From: Myxococcota bacterium
GTDB taxonomy: Bacteria > Myxococcota_A > UBA796 > JAFGLY01
NCBI GenBank assembly: GCA_024276675.1
Contig: JAJRWT010000093.1
Coordinates: 1-43,071, forward strand
Direction of reading: 5' to 3'
Length of the DNA stretch: 43,071 nucleotides
Shown here: positions 16,982-25,498 of the stretch, piece after piece
Layout: every line of letters begins with the position of its first letter
Position numbering within the stretch: position 1 is the stretch's first letter
Notes under the pieces: generated by a model
The model's database searches: none
Told to the model about the DNA's origin: nothing
What the model saw: only the letters and a program-made list of their open reading frames with translations
Position numbers and translations under genes: made by a program

Positions 16982-17682
16982 TGGCCAGAATACTTTTCGT
17001 CGAGGACGAAGCAGAGGTCCTCAACACTCTCAACGCCTTCTTTTCCAGGGAAGGGCACCAGGTACTGGCGGCCAGGGGCGGCAAGGAAGCCCTGGCCATG
17101 GCCGAGCGACGTCTCCCCCACGTGGCGGTCCTGGATGTCATGCTGCACGAAGGCCCGGAAGGGCCGGACGGAATGGATGGCTTCGAAATCTGCAAGGTTC
17201 TCCGGGAAAAGGGCTTCGATGGGCCGGTGATCTTCCTCACGGCCCGCAATTCCGAAACCGACAAGCTCCTGGGTTTCGAAATGGGCGCGGACGACTTCGT
17301 AACCAAGCCTTTCTCGCTGCTGGAGCTGAACGCCAGGATCAACGCTTCCCTCAAGCGAACCGGCGGCGTTCGGAGCGTCTTCCGCTTCGGCGACGTGACC
17401 GTTGACCTGGACAACTACGTCATCACCCGCCAGGGCGTCGAAGAAAGGCTCTCCAACCGGGAACAGGAGCTTCTACGCTACCTCATCGAGCACAAGGGCA
17501 AGGTCCTGCCCAGGGAAGAGCTGCTCACGAGCATCTGGAAGTACAGCCCCAACGTCACGACCCGCACCGTCGACACCCATGTCCTCAACCTCCGCAAGAA
17601 ACTGGGCGACGACGCTCAACAGCCCCTCTTCATAGAGACCATGCACGGCGTGGGCTACCGCTTCGTCGCCGAGGAAGACTAG
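16981..17682 (+). CDS. OmpR/PhoB-type response regulator
   Basis: A 233-residue regulator. The receiver domain (1-~125) has the acidic pair E8/D9, phospho-acceptor D52, T87 and K109 in VTKPFS. The winged-helix domain (about 135-230) has LSNREQELLRYLIEHKGKVLPREEL and TVDTHVLNLRKKLG. It should be phosphorylated by the kinase encoded just upstream and act on promoters. The loop after D52 is longer than usual: MLHEGPEGPDGMDGFE in place of the compact MLPGMDGFE. The start overlaps the kinase stop (TGATG). The regulated genes cannot be inferred from the sequence; the adjacent secreted-protein gene is a reasonable candidate. Confidence 0.94.
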   Translation: MARILFVEDEAEVLNTLNAFFSREGHQVLAARGGKEALAMAERRLPHVAVLDVMLHEGPEGPDGMDGFEICKVLREKGFDGPVIFLTARNSETDKLLGFEMGADDFVTKPFSLLELNARINASLKRTGGVRSVFRFGDVTVDLDNYVITRQGVEERLSNREQELLRYLIEHKGKVLPREELLTSIWKYSPNVTTRTVDTHVLNLRKKLGDDAQQPLFIETMHGVGYRFVAEED

Positions 17683-18518
17683 TGCATCCAGTCTTGCTCG
17701 CGCTGCTCATGGCCTCGTGGCAGGCCATTGCCGGACCGGCAGAATGGTGTGAGTTCTACGACGCACTGCTGCTGGACGTGGCCGACGCCAGGACCCTCTC
17801 CGTGGCCGAAAACCTGGAGTCGCTGCTTTCCCGTCTGGACGAAAGCGACCCGCTTCGCGGAGAAGTAGCCTACTGGCTGGCCCACTCCCTGCTGGCCCTG
17901 GGGAAACCGGAATCCGCCAGGAAATCGCTGGCAGAAGCCGAAGAATACGACAAGACCATGGCTCCTGCCCTGGCCTTCGAGTCCCAGATGGATGCCATCC
18001 AGAGGAGAGTGGACCACCTGCCCGTCCATGCGTCCTTCGATTCCAGTTATGGCCCGATGGTCCACTCCTGGACCCATGCCACCAGGGGTGAGCTGGACCT
18101 GGGGAAACCCAAGTTGGACGGCAAGGGCCCAGGCGAGCCCGGCGGAGCCCTCAAGTGGACATCCAGGGTACGAGACATGGAAGAAGACCAGATCTTCGCC
18201 AGCTTCGCCCCCCAGGCCAGCCCCGTCCAGGGCATCCGCTTCGCCGTGAGGGCCTGGGGTTTCCCCGCCTTCCTGCGACTGGTGGCCACCGACGAAAGCG
18301 ACCACGCATACGTGAGTGACACCATACAGGTGCCCACCAACCAGTGGACCCATGTTGACCTGCGCATCGCTTCGTTTTCCACCAATGAGCCGTCTTACCG
18401 GCTTCGAAACCCAAACCCCAGGAACGTGCGGGTCATCTACATCCAGGATGTCACAGCGTATCTCAGCGCCGACAGGGGATCCCACGTGATGTGGATTGAC
18501 GACCTTGAAATCTGGTAA
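17682..18518 (+). CDS. Secreted protein with carbohydrate-binding-like fold
   Basis: A 278-residue protein with a signal peptide (MHPVLLALLMASWQAIAG). A short TPR-like helical region (about 20-90: VADARTLSVAENLESLLSRLDE, VAYWLAHSLLALGKPESARKSLAEAEEY) precedes a beta-rich domain resembling CIA30/carbohydrate-binding jelly rolls (GIRFAVRAWGFPAFLRLVATD, TNQWTHVDLRIASF, VMWIDDLEIW at the C terminus). The GTG start overlaps the regulator stop TAG by one base and has GAGGAAG 6 nt upstream. It is therefore in the two-component operon and may be its sensor partner or target. The fold assignment is a pattern judgement; the ligand is unknown. Confidence 0.62.
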   Translation: MHPVLLALLMASWQAIAGPAEWCEFYDALLLDVADARTLSVAENLESLLSRLDESDPLRGEVAYWLAHSLLALGKPESARKSLAEAEEYDKTMAPALAFESQMDAIQRRVDHLPVHASFDSSYGPMVHSWTHATRGELDLGKPKLDGKGPGEPGGALKWTSRVRDMEEDQIFASFAPQASPVQGIRFAVRAWGFPAFLRLVATDESDHAYVSDTIQVPTNQWTHVDLRIASFSTNEPSYRLRNPNPRNVRVIYIQDVTAYLSADRGSHVMWIDDLEIW

Positions 18519-18522
18519 CCCC

Positions 18523-19701
18523 ATGCCCATCGTCGTGCAGAAGTACGGCGGCTCCTCGGTGGCGGATGTCGCGCAGATTGCCCTGGTGGCTGAAAGGATC
18601 ATCGCCACCCGAAACAGCGGCTACCAGGTGGTCGTGGTCGTCTCGGCCATGGGCAACACCACGAACGAACTTCTGGCCCTGGCCCGTCGCGTCAGCCCTT
18701 CACCTGGCAGGCGTGAGCTGGACATGCTCATCTCGGTGGGTGAGCGGATATCCATGGCGCTCCTGTCCATGGCAATCAACGACCGTGGAGTGCCATCGGT
18801 GTCGTTCACCGGTTCGCAATCGGGAATAATCACCGACGAACACCACGCATCGGCCCGAATCATCGAAGTCAGACCATATCGCATCATCCAGGCGCTGCAA
18901 CAAGGGAAGATAGCCATCGTGGCGGGCTTCCAGGGAGTCAGCAGGGCTCGGGAGATAACCACCCTTGGAAGAGGGGGCTCCGACACCACCGCTGTTGCCC
19001 TGGCGGCTGCCCTGGGCGCCCGGCACTGCGAGATCTGCTCCGACGTGGACGGTGTCTATTCCGCCGATCCCCACGCCATCGCCCAGGCCGTCCGGATATC
19101 CTCCCTGTCCTACGACGAGGCACTCACCTTGTTTCGTGGAGGAGCCAGGGTGTTGCACGCCGAAGCCGTGGCCTTCGCGGCAAAGCACGGAATCGATCTG
19201 CACCTTCGTTCCACCGCGCAATCCGCCGGCGGCACCACAATCGCTTCCGGGGAACACGCGGCGTCCAGGGGCCCCGTGGCCATCGCGGTGGATTCCAACC
19301 TTCTATGGCTCGAACCCCTGCCGGCGGAAAACGGCCTGGATGAACTGTTGGCCGAAGTGCTACAGGCAGGAGCCACCATCCGCTCGGTTCGCAACAACAG
19401 GATACTAGTAGACAAGTCCGACCTTCATGTTTCCTCCGACCACCGTTGGCCCAGTGCATCCGTCGTGCGCAACGTGGCCGTGGCCACCGTGGCGGGCCTG
19501 GGCTGCGGCCTGGTGGAAAACCTGCAAAAGGGCAGCTATTCCTTGAGATCCGCCGGGCTCACGGTCTTGGATGTCCAAGCCGACGCCGACAGGTTGGCCT
19601 GGGCCGTCCCCGCTGATCAGGCCGGCGCGATGCAGCAGATACTGCACCGGGAGCTGCTGGAAAACAGCCTCCCGGCCACGTCACCTCCGGGCATACCTTG
19701 A
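18523..19701 (+). CDS. lysC: Aspartate kinase
   Basis: A 392-residue aspartokinase. The N-terminal amino-acid kinase domain shows VVQKYGGSSVAD at residues 4-15, VVVVSAMGNTTNELL, TLGRGGSDTTAVALAAAL and CSDVDGVYSADP, and ends in SYDEALTLFRGGARVLHAEAV. The C-terminal ~120 residues would hold the ACT regulatory region, although the ACT motifs are diverged. It phosphorylates aspartate in the first step of lysine, methionine and threonine synthesis. The ATG at 18523 lies 4 bp after the upstream stop and begins at the conserved kinase segment, so it is probably the last gene of the two-component transcript. No lysine riboswitch is seen, since the upstream DNA is coding. Confidence 0.93.
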   Translation: MPIVVQKYGGSSVADVAQIALVAERIIATRNSGYQVVVVVSAMGNTTNELLALARRVSPSPGRRELDMLISVGERISMALLSMAINDRGVPSVSFTGSQSGIITDEHHASARIIEVRPYRIIQALQQGKIAIVAGFQGVSRAREITTLGRGGSDTTAVALAAALGARHCEICSDVDGVYSADPHAIAQAVRISSLSYDEALTLFRGGARVLHAEAVAFAAKHGIDLHLRSTAQSAGGTTIASGEHAASRGPVAIAVDSNLLWLEPLPAENGLDELLAEVLQAGATIRSVRNNRILVDKSDLHVSSDHRWPSASVVRNVAVATVAGLGCGLVENLQKGSYSLRSAGLTVLDVQADADRLAWAVPADQAGAMQQILHRELLENSLPATSPPGIP

Positions 19702-19792
19702 ACCCGGGCCAAATACCAGATATCCTTGTTCAAGGAGAACCATCGTCAAGCTGCTACCCGGGCGATGCTCACGACAACCAGGAATAGAACCC

Positions 19793-20563
19793 ATGTTCAG
19801 ACAATTCCTGAACCCACCCAACTGGTTCACCGCGGCCAACATGTTCTGTGGAATGTACGCGCTGGTCGTGCTCCTGTCCGGTTCTCCCGACTACCACACC
19901 CCCTACCGTGCCGGCCTGTTCATACTCTTCGCCATGGTGTTCGACATGCTGGACGGCCGCGTTGCACGCATGACCCGCAGTGGCAGCGAGTTCGGTACCC
20001 AGTTGGATTCCCTGGCCGATATCATATCTTTCGGTCTCGCTCCCACAACCCTGGTGTGGTTCTGGGGGCTCCGTCCCCTGGGCTGGGTGGGACTGGCTGT
20101 GAGCTTTTTCTTCCTGGTCTGCGGCGCCTTTCGGCTTGCACGCTTCAACCTGAAGGCCGGGAAGCACGCCAGCCCCGAAAGCGAAGGCATCACCATTACC
20201 GTTGCGGGCACCACCCTTGCCGTCATCGTCATGGCCAACACCGCAGCGGGCAACACCGAGTTGGCGCGCCCCTTCAACGCGGCTCTGCTGGTGTTGGCCT
20301 TGAGTTTCCTCATGGTGAGCAAGGTTCCCTACCGAACGTTCAAGACCCACCGCCTCTCTCCCCTGACCATCGCCGGCCTGTCCCTGCTGCTGGGCATTTC
20401 CATCGCGGTAGGGGTGCGCCACGACATCTCGACCGTCTTCGTGGGACTGGCCACCCTGTACATACTGAGCGGTCCCCTGGAAGGCCTTGTACGCCTGGGG
20501 CTCAGGCACCGCGTGGCGGGCCATCCTCCCTCTGAAGACGACGACCTGCCCGACGATCCCTGA
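19793..20563 (+). CDS. pssA: CDP-diacylglycerol-serine O-phosphatidyltransferase
   Basis: A 256-residue polytopic membrane enzyme of the CDP-alcohol phosphatidyltransferase family. The signature DGX2ARX8GX3DX3D is complete: D54, G55, A58, R59, G68, D72 and D76 in DMLDGRVARMTRSGSEFGTQ and the residues that follow. Surrounding hydrophobic segments fit about eight membrane passes. It would make phosphatidylserine, the precursor of phosphatidylethanolamine, at the inner membrane. Phosphatidylserine synthase is preferred over other CDP-alcohol enzymes because of NWFTAANMFCGMYALVV near the N terminus and the GAFRLARFN segment. The ATG at 19793 has AGGA upstream. It is convergent with thiE. Confidence 0.9.
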   Translation: MFRQFLNPPNWFTAANMFCGMYALVVLLSGSPDYHTPYRAGLFILFAMVFDMLDGRVARMTRSGSEFGTQLDSLADIISFGLAPTTLVWFWGLRPLGWVGLAVSFFFLVCGAFRLARFNLKAGKHASPESEGITITVAGTTLAVIVMANTAAGNTELARPFNAALLVLALSFLMVSKVPYRTFKTHRLSPLTIAGLSLLLGISIAVGVRHDISTVFVGLATLYILSGPLEGLVRLGLRHRVAGHPPSEDDDLPDDP

Positions 20564-20608
20564 ACACCCGCCCCTGGCGACTCTCCCCTGGTCCCCCGCG
20601 GGCTCGTT

Positions 20609-21238
20609 TTACGAAATGCCGAAGCGCAGCAGAATGGATGCCATCCGGTCCAACACACTGCCGGGATCCGGGCTACGGTTGATGGCCCGAACCGCGCAGA
20701 AGTTGCGAGCGCCCGCGGATAGAACCGAGGGCAGGTTGCCAAGGTCGATGCCACCGATGGCCACCGCTGGAACATCCGCCAGCGCCAACATGCGCTTCAT
20801 GCGGTCCAGGCCGAGTACCGGATCGGGAACTTCCTTGGTGGGGGTCGCGAAGACAGGCCCGACCCCGATGTAGTCGGGCGACAAGGCACGGGCTGCCCTC
20901 ACCTGGGCCGGGCTGTGGGTGGACAGGCCGATGATGGCATTGGGACCAAGTATTTCCCTGGCCTGGGCCAGGGACATGTCGTCCTGGCCCAGGTGTACGC
21001 CATCGGCGCCGGCTTCCCTGGCCACCAGCGGATGATCATTCACGATGAAAAAGGTCGTGGGAGGGATCAAGGGCCTGATGCTGCGCGCCACTCGCAGCAG
21101 GTCTCGTTGGTCGATGTTCTTCATGCGAAGCTGAACGAAACGCAGCCCCCTGCGGCACATCGTGGTGGCCATTTCCCGGTAGCCCACGATGGGATCGTTG
21201 ATGATGCCGTAGATGCCAAAACCGCCCTGTACGCTCAT
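20609..21238 (-). CDS. thiE: Thiamine-phosphate synthase
   Basis: A 209-residue TIM-barrel enzyme. FVQLRMKNIDQRDLL, FIVNDHPLVAREAGADGVHLGQDDM, GLSTHSPAQVRAA, DYIGVGPVFATPTK and VPAVAIGGI are the family landmarks that bind the pyrimidine and thiazole substrates. It joins HMP diphosphate and thiazole phosphate to make thiamine phosphate. The length is normal. No TPP riboswitch is visible upstream (no CTGAGA-ACCC-type core in 21239-21320), so it does not seem to be controlled that way. No other thiamine gene is present in the window. Confidence 0.92.
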   Translation of the reverse strand: MSVQGGFGIYGIINDPIVGYREMATTMCRRGLRFVQLRMKNIDQRDLLRVARSIRPLIPPTTFFIVNDHPLVAREAGADGVHLGQDDMSLAQAREILGPNAIIGLSTHSPAQVRAARALSPDYIGVGPVFATPTKEVPDPVLGLDRMKRMLALADVPAVAIGGIDLGNLPSVLSAGARNFCAVRAINRSPDPGSVLDRMASILLRFGIS

Positions 21239-21460
21239 GCCGCGGCTCCCGTGGAACCTGGTGATTCGATAGATGCTACCAGGAGCCCCCGGGTAAACAC
21301 TGACGCCGGCTCATGCCGTGGCGAGGGGCGTTCCGCAGCAGGCACGAGCTTTCCCGACAGATCCTGGTCACGGGCACTGCGGCCAGGTCGCAATACCCGC
21401 CCCCATGGCCATTTCGGAGACAGCGCCCCGAAGCTGGTTCAGAGGTATACCGGGTAGGGG

Positions 21461-22111
21461 TCAGCGCTTGCGCCTGCCGGCCTTCTTGTTGCCGCGGGTA
21501 GCGTCTTCCACCGCTTCTGCGCGATCTTCCTTGATTTCGACCTTGTCGTCGGCGATTTCGGCCTTGGCCAGTGATTGGAGTTCACGGAGAAGAGCGCTCT
21601 TTTTCTGGTAGAGTGCGGGGTTGGCCGTGCCCGACTTGAATTGCGGCTGCATGGAGTCGAGCTGCGTGGCGATGGAACGGATCCTGGCCAGGTCGGCGCG
21701 TTCATTGGCGGCGTCCTTGCGGTCGTCGGCCAGATCACGGGCATCGTCCAGGTTGCGCTGGCGGCGCAATTCCCTCTTGGAAGAAGCTGCTTCGGCGCGG
21801 GCCTCGGCAAGCTCCTGGCGACTTTCCGCCAGCTCTTGCTTGAGCCAGGCTTCCAACCTGTTGTCGGCTGCCCGCTCGGCCGGCTGGTCGTTGGCGCGCC
21901 AGGCACGGTGCCAGTCTTCGATAATCGAGTTCAACTGCGCCAGGTCGCTCCTGTCGTCGCGGACATCCTGGCGGGCGGCCGCGGCCGGCTTGGCAACGGG
22001 TTTGGGTTTTACCGCCACGGGCTTGGCGGGGACAGGTGCTGGCTCCGGCTCGGAGGAGCAGGCGGTCAGGAAGGATGCAAAGACGATGGGAAGCAGAAAA
22101 CTGGTTTTCAT
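21461..22111 (-). CDS. Coiled-coil lipoprotein
   Basis: A 216-residue predicted lipoprotein: signal peptide MKTSFLLPIVFASFLTAC with lipobox LTAC at Cys18. A Pro/Lys/Ala-rich spacer (PAPVPAKPVAVKPKPVAKPA) could cross the periplasm or peptidoglycan. The rest is highly charged helix with heptad-like patterning (ELAESRQELAEARAEAASSKRELRRQRN), probably a long coiled coil. It ends in a basic tail KKAGRRKR. The function is not recognised; an envelope-spanning or structural role is a guess. GGAGGAG lies just upstream of the ATG. The preceding minus-strand gene lies 241 bp upstream, with a weak GCCG/CGGC-TTTT hairpin between them. Confidence 0.75.
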   Translation of the reverse strand: MKTSFLLPIVFASFLTACSSEPEPAPVPAKPVAVKPKPVAKPAAAARQDVRDDRSDLAQLNSIIEDWHRAWRANDQPAERAADNRLEAWLKQELAESRQELAEARAEAASSKRELRRQRNLDDARDLADDRKDAANERADLARIRSIATQLDSMQPQFKSGTANPALYQKKSALLRELQSLAKAEIADDKVEIKEDRAEAVEDATRGNKKAGRRKR

Positions 22112-22352
22112 GGACTCCTCCAGTTCTTGGATTGTTGGCTCCTTGGGGCCTTGCTGAAAGCCATCGAGGCCCACTTCACGCAGGTTTTTTCAATGCTAAC
22201 CGTTTTTCCCGGGTTGAAAAGCCGTTTGCGGCATATTCTGTTGGAGCGGCGGTCAACATGCCGCACTCGAGCACAGGCCAGCGCCGAAAAACCGAAAATT
22301 CCCATATCGTGGCAGAGGTCTACGGCCAGGGCCCCAGTTGGGCTGGCACCGG

Positions 22353-24938
22353 CTACTCCGTTGCTATGGCCCCCAGGTCCCAGGCCACGACGTTTCCATC
22401 ATCGGCCACGCGCCGGAACTGCTGGTCCATGAACACTTGGATGTCGTCGCTGAGGGGGCTGGAGTGATGGGCATCGGCTCCCGGCAACAGGCCCCGAAAG
22501 AGGATCACGTAGCGGACACCCTGTTCCAGGAGGTCATGGACGGCCTCATCCGACTTGCCCAGGGCGAGAAAACGATGGGGCCTGGTGGAACCGGAGAGCC
22601 AGGCCAGGCGGTTCAGCAAGGGGTTGGTTTCGCTCCAGTGGGGGTTGGGGCCGGGTATGGTGGGGTAGGGCGGTTCGTTCACCAGGGACAGGTGGTGTTG
22701 GACAGCCACCTCCAACATGGGGATGGGCAGGGGTACCTGGAAAGGGATGGCCACGGCGGCCGCGGAGTCCAAAACATCCAGGGCGTCTACGCGAGGGATT
22801 TCCCTGGTGCGGGGCCAGTGAAGGCCCACGAAGGACAGCCCCAGGGCCAGCAGCCCCAGCAGGGCATAAACGGTGCTGCGGTGGACCCGGGAAAGGCGCG
22901 AAGAACGGGATAGACGGGAGAAAAGGGCGTCGAGCCCCAGGGCCAGCGGGGCCACGGAGATGCTGGCGGCCATGAGCGCGAACCTGTGGGTGTTCTTGAG
23001 CTGTTCGAAGCCCGGGATGAACAATATGTTCAGGTAGTCGGGCAGCAGGAGACCCGCTTGCTGGGGTTGGATGCGAAGGAAGGGGCCCAGGGAGTAGATG
23101 AGCAGGACGAGTACGTCCCAAGCTGCCAGGAGTGCCAGGCGCCGACGCAGCAGAAGCAGCACCATGATCACAAGGGGCCAGTAGAAGCCACGGCCCGGAA
23201 ACCACTGGGAAGGCAGGAGCGCCTCTGGCAGGGTGAGGGATTCGGCGGAAGCCGCCAGCAGGCGATCCCGCGGGAAGGTGGTGGGCATGTCGGCGTCGTG
23301 GTTGGCCTGGCGGGCGAAACGGGACAGGAAGTACCGGGCTTCACGTTGATCGACGGGGTGTAGCGGGTCTTCCAGTGCATCACGAACGGAGGTGGAGGCA
23401 GAATAGGCGCTTTCCGCCGCGGTGCCGTGGAGAACCAGGAGAGCCGGCGATGCCAGCAGAGCCGCCACAAGGGCCAGCAGCGAGAGTCGGCCGAAACGAG
23501 CCCTCCAGCCGGGGCCCAGCAGCCTGGGCAGGACCAGCAGGGGACAGGCGGAGGCCAGGTAGATGCCGAAATAGACCTGCCCATGGCAAACGGCCGCCAG
23601 GGTGGCCCCCGCCGCCAGGGGCCAGCGCCAGCCCGGGCGCCGTGTGGCCATGTGGAGAAACGCAAAGAAGAGGGGCACCAGGAACAGGGTGGTCCGGTCC
23701 AGGCTGTTGGCGTCCAGCTCGTCGAAGATCATGGGCCCCAGGGCCGTCAGCAGGCCGGCCAGCACCGCCGTGCCCTGGCTGGTGCCCAGGGCGCGGCAGA
23801 GGGCCCACACCGCCGCAACAAGGCCTATTATTCCCAGAGCCACCCCCAGGTTGAATGCCGCCACCGTGCCCAACACGGTGCTGGAGAGCACTGGAAGCAG
23901 GTAGCCGATCCAGGTGGGCCCGGTGGGAAGCCAACTGGCACCTTCGGGGAAACGAAACAAGGTGGTGACATCGGAGAGCCGGGGCAGGCTGTCGCTCATT
24001 CCCGCCAGGACAGCCAGGCTTCCCACGGGATCCAGTATGGGGGGATCCGCGTTGAGGATCCGCGTGGAGGGATTGGACAACACGGAAGACATGGCCAGCA
24101 GGGCCAGCAGGGCTCCGGCGCCAACGGCCCACCACAGCCCCGGATTGCGGCGGAAACGAAACAAGCCCAGAAGCGCGAGCCCCGTGAGCAGCAGAGCGGC
24201 TGGGAGCATGGCCAGGGCCACCAGGCCCCGGTGGTCAGGGGTGGCATCCCGCGGCCCGGGCTCCCCGGGGGGAGAGACCTTTGCCCGACGTTGGGAGGGT
24301 CCCACTTCGGTTGATTGTTCTCCCCAGGGACCGCGGGCCAGGACCAGCCAGCTCCCGGGCCCCACCCAGAGTACGGCGTTGGAGCCCACGCGGGCTACGG
24401 CGTCGGCCAGGCCGTCCATTTCGCCCTGTTGCCCCAGGTGCCATGCCACGACTTCCCGGGTGCCGGAGGGTACCTCCACCAACAGTATTCGGGCGGCGGG
24501 GCGCGACATGGACAGGGGCCGGGTGTCGGTGCCCCCGGGGCGAATCACCTGGAAGGTGTAGCGCCCGTTCCCCAGCCAGAGCTGCTCCAGGCTGCCGGAG
24601 ACCGCCGCATCTTCCGTGTTGGAGTCGGGACGCCAACCGAACTGGTTGTTCTCGCTGTTGTCGCTGGTGAGGAAGCGCCCCACGAGGGAGCCGTCTGCTC
24701 GACGGATCTCCAGCCTGGCCACCGCTCCGGGCTCCATGGCAAAGGACCACTCCAGGGCCCTGGACCAGACCGTTGGAGCCCAGAGCAGGGATAGCAGCAG
24801 CAACAAGCTCATGCCGAGCCGCAGCACCAGGGACGACACCGCCGGCTGCGCCACGTTGCCGTGTGAAGCCGGGACGTGCTCCCGATATGGACTCCACCTC
24901 GTGAGCGCCACCAGGGATCTCCTTACTCTGTGTGCCAT
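22353..24938 (-). CDS. Large polytopic membrane protein, GT-C/YfhO-like
   Basis: About 861 residues. An N-terminal hydrophobic segment (GMSLLLLLSLLWAPTVW) precedes an extracytoplasmic beta-rich domain (~110-270). About a dozen membrane helices follow, starting with ALAMLPAALLLTGLALLGLF. A loop DELDANSLDRTTLFLVP and the pattern of long periplasmic loops (LEDPLHPVDQREARYFLSRF) recall GT-C glycosyltransferases and YfhO-type proteins that handle lipid-linked sugars. The C-terminal domain (about 720-861) is soluble (GVRYVILFRGLLPGA). No decisive catalytic motif is recognised. The start is uncertain: ATG at 24938 has no ribosome site and lies by a TATAAT box, and ATG at 24812 is an alternative. Confidence 0.68.
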   Translation of the reverse strand: MAHRVRRSLVALTRWSPYREHVPASHGNVAQPAVSSLVLRLGMSLLLLLSLLWAPTVWSRALEWSFAMEPGAVARLEIRRADGSLVGRFLTSDNSENNQFGWRPDSNTEDAAVSGSLEQLWLGNGRYTFQVIRPGGTDTRPLSMSRPAARILLVEVPSGTREVVAWHLGQQGEMDGLADAVARVGSNAVLWVGPGSWLVLARGPWGEQSTEVGPSQRRAKVSPPGEPGPRDATPDHRGLVALAMLPAALLLTGLALLGLFRFRRNPGLWWAVGAGALLALLAMSSVLSNPSTRILNADPPILDPVGSLAVLAGMSDSLPRLSDVTTLFRFPEGASWLPTGPTWIGYLLPVLSSTVLGTVAAFNLGVALGIIGLVAAVWALCRALGTSQGTAVLAGLLTALGPMIFDELDANSLDRTTLFLVPLFFAFLHMATRRPGWRWPLAAGATLAAVCHGQVYFGIYLASACPLLVLPRLLGPGWRARFGRLSLLALVAALLASPALLVLHGTAAESAYSASTSVRDALEDPLHPVDQREARYFLSRFARQANHDADMPTTFPRDRLLAASAESLTLPEALLPSQWFPGRGFYWPLVIMVLLLLRRRLALLAAWDVLVLLIYSLGPFLRIQPQQAGLLLPDYLNILFIPGFEQLKNTHRFALMAASISVAPLALGLDALFSRLSRSSRLSRVHRSTVYALLGLLALGLSFVGLHWPRTREIPRVDALDVLDSAAAVAIPFQVPLPIPMLEVAVQHHLSLVNEPPYPTIPGPNPHWSETNPLLNRLAWLSGSTRPHRFLALGKSDEAVHDLLEQGVRYVILFRGLLPGADAHHSSPLSDDIQVFMDQQFRRVADDGNVVAWDLGAIATE

Positions 24939-24978
24939 GTATAATCTAAGCGTCCGGCCAGCGAAAAGAAAATACCTG

Positions 24979-25166
24979 GCTCGCCGCCTTCGCCGGCACC
25001 GAACCCATGCTCGAGGACGGGGGCTTGGGCTACGCCATGTTCGAGCCCTACCTGGGCAATTCCGGCCTGGGCCATCATGCGCCCCGACATGAGCCTGCTC
25101 TCGCTGCACACCGGCTACTCCGGTTGGGACAACGCCATGGCGGAGATCCAGGAAGACTCCGAGTGA
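24979..25166 (+). pseudogene. Frameshifted gene remnant, unidentified
   Basis: One frame reads ENTWLAAFAGTEPMLEDGG and continues through YAMFEPYLGNSGLG. Near 25060-25080 protein-like sequence moves to another frame, reading IMRPDMSLLSLHTGYSGWDN and ending EIQEDSE at a TGA (25164-25166). Both halves have the composition of a real C-terminal protein fragment, so this looks like a decayed 3' end with one frameshift. The upstream boundary is a stop in frame near 24953. A perfect TATAAT at 24940-24945 lies just before. The protein family is not recognised, and a sequencing error at the shift cannot be excluded. Confidence 0.4.
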
Positions 25167-25238
25167 TCTGGGGGGATCGGAGCCTGTCTCTTCTCCCGCG
25201 AACTGTCTCTCAACATGGACAAGTCTCTGAAGAGTGTT

Positions 25239-25257
25239 TCACAAAGCACTGCTGTGA
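25239..25257. promoter_or_regulatory. TCACA-N9-TGTGA dyad, possible operator
   Basis: The half-sites are perfect inverted copies with a 9-bp spacer, about 240 bp upstream of the rubrerythrin start. The orientation is opposite to a CRP site (TGTGA-N6-TCACA). The regulator is unknown; an oxygen- or peroxide-responsive factor would fit the downstream gene, but that is only a guess from context. Confidence 0.3.
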
Positions 25258-25270
25258 GACAATTGAACCG

Positions 25271-25300
25271 AGAAGGCAGATGCAGCAAATCTGACCTTCT
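25271..25300 (+). other. Imperfect 11-bp stem-loop upstream of rubrerythrin
   Basis: AGAAGGCAGAT (25271-25281) pairs with ATCTG (25289-25293) and CCTTCT (25295-25300), with one bulged A and a 7-nt loop. No T run follows. It could be a leader RNA structure or part of an operator. Confidence 0.4.
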
Positions 25301-25498
25301 ACAGGTAATGATGCCATCCTGAGAGACATGGCAGGGAACTTGCTGGTCACAGGCACGACACGATACGCGAGACGAGACGAAGCACCTACCCGGCATCGAC
25401 GATCCTCTGGGACATGGCAAGTCCATCCCCAGGGCAACCAGCGACCCGGGCCGGGGTTTCCGAAGACAGGAAAGACTCACCAACAAGGAGAGAACGAC

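Larger units (their letters stand above)
25167..25498 (+). other. 332-bp leader region of rubrerythrin with two dyads
   Basis: No gene is seen. The segment 25200-25320 is AT-richer and contains two inverted repeats: TCACA (25239-25243)/TGTGA (25253-25257), and a longer hairpin at 25271-25300. A TTGAAC at 25263 could be a -35, but the -10 positions are poor. Confidence 0.45.

Noticed and set aside
21239..21320. TPP riboswitch upstream of thiE
   Set aside because: The conserved CTGAGA and ACC-CTGATC-type elements are not present.
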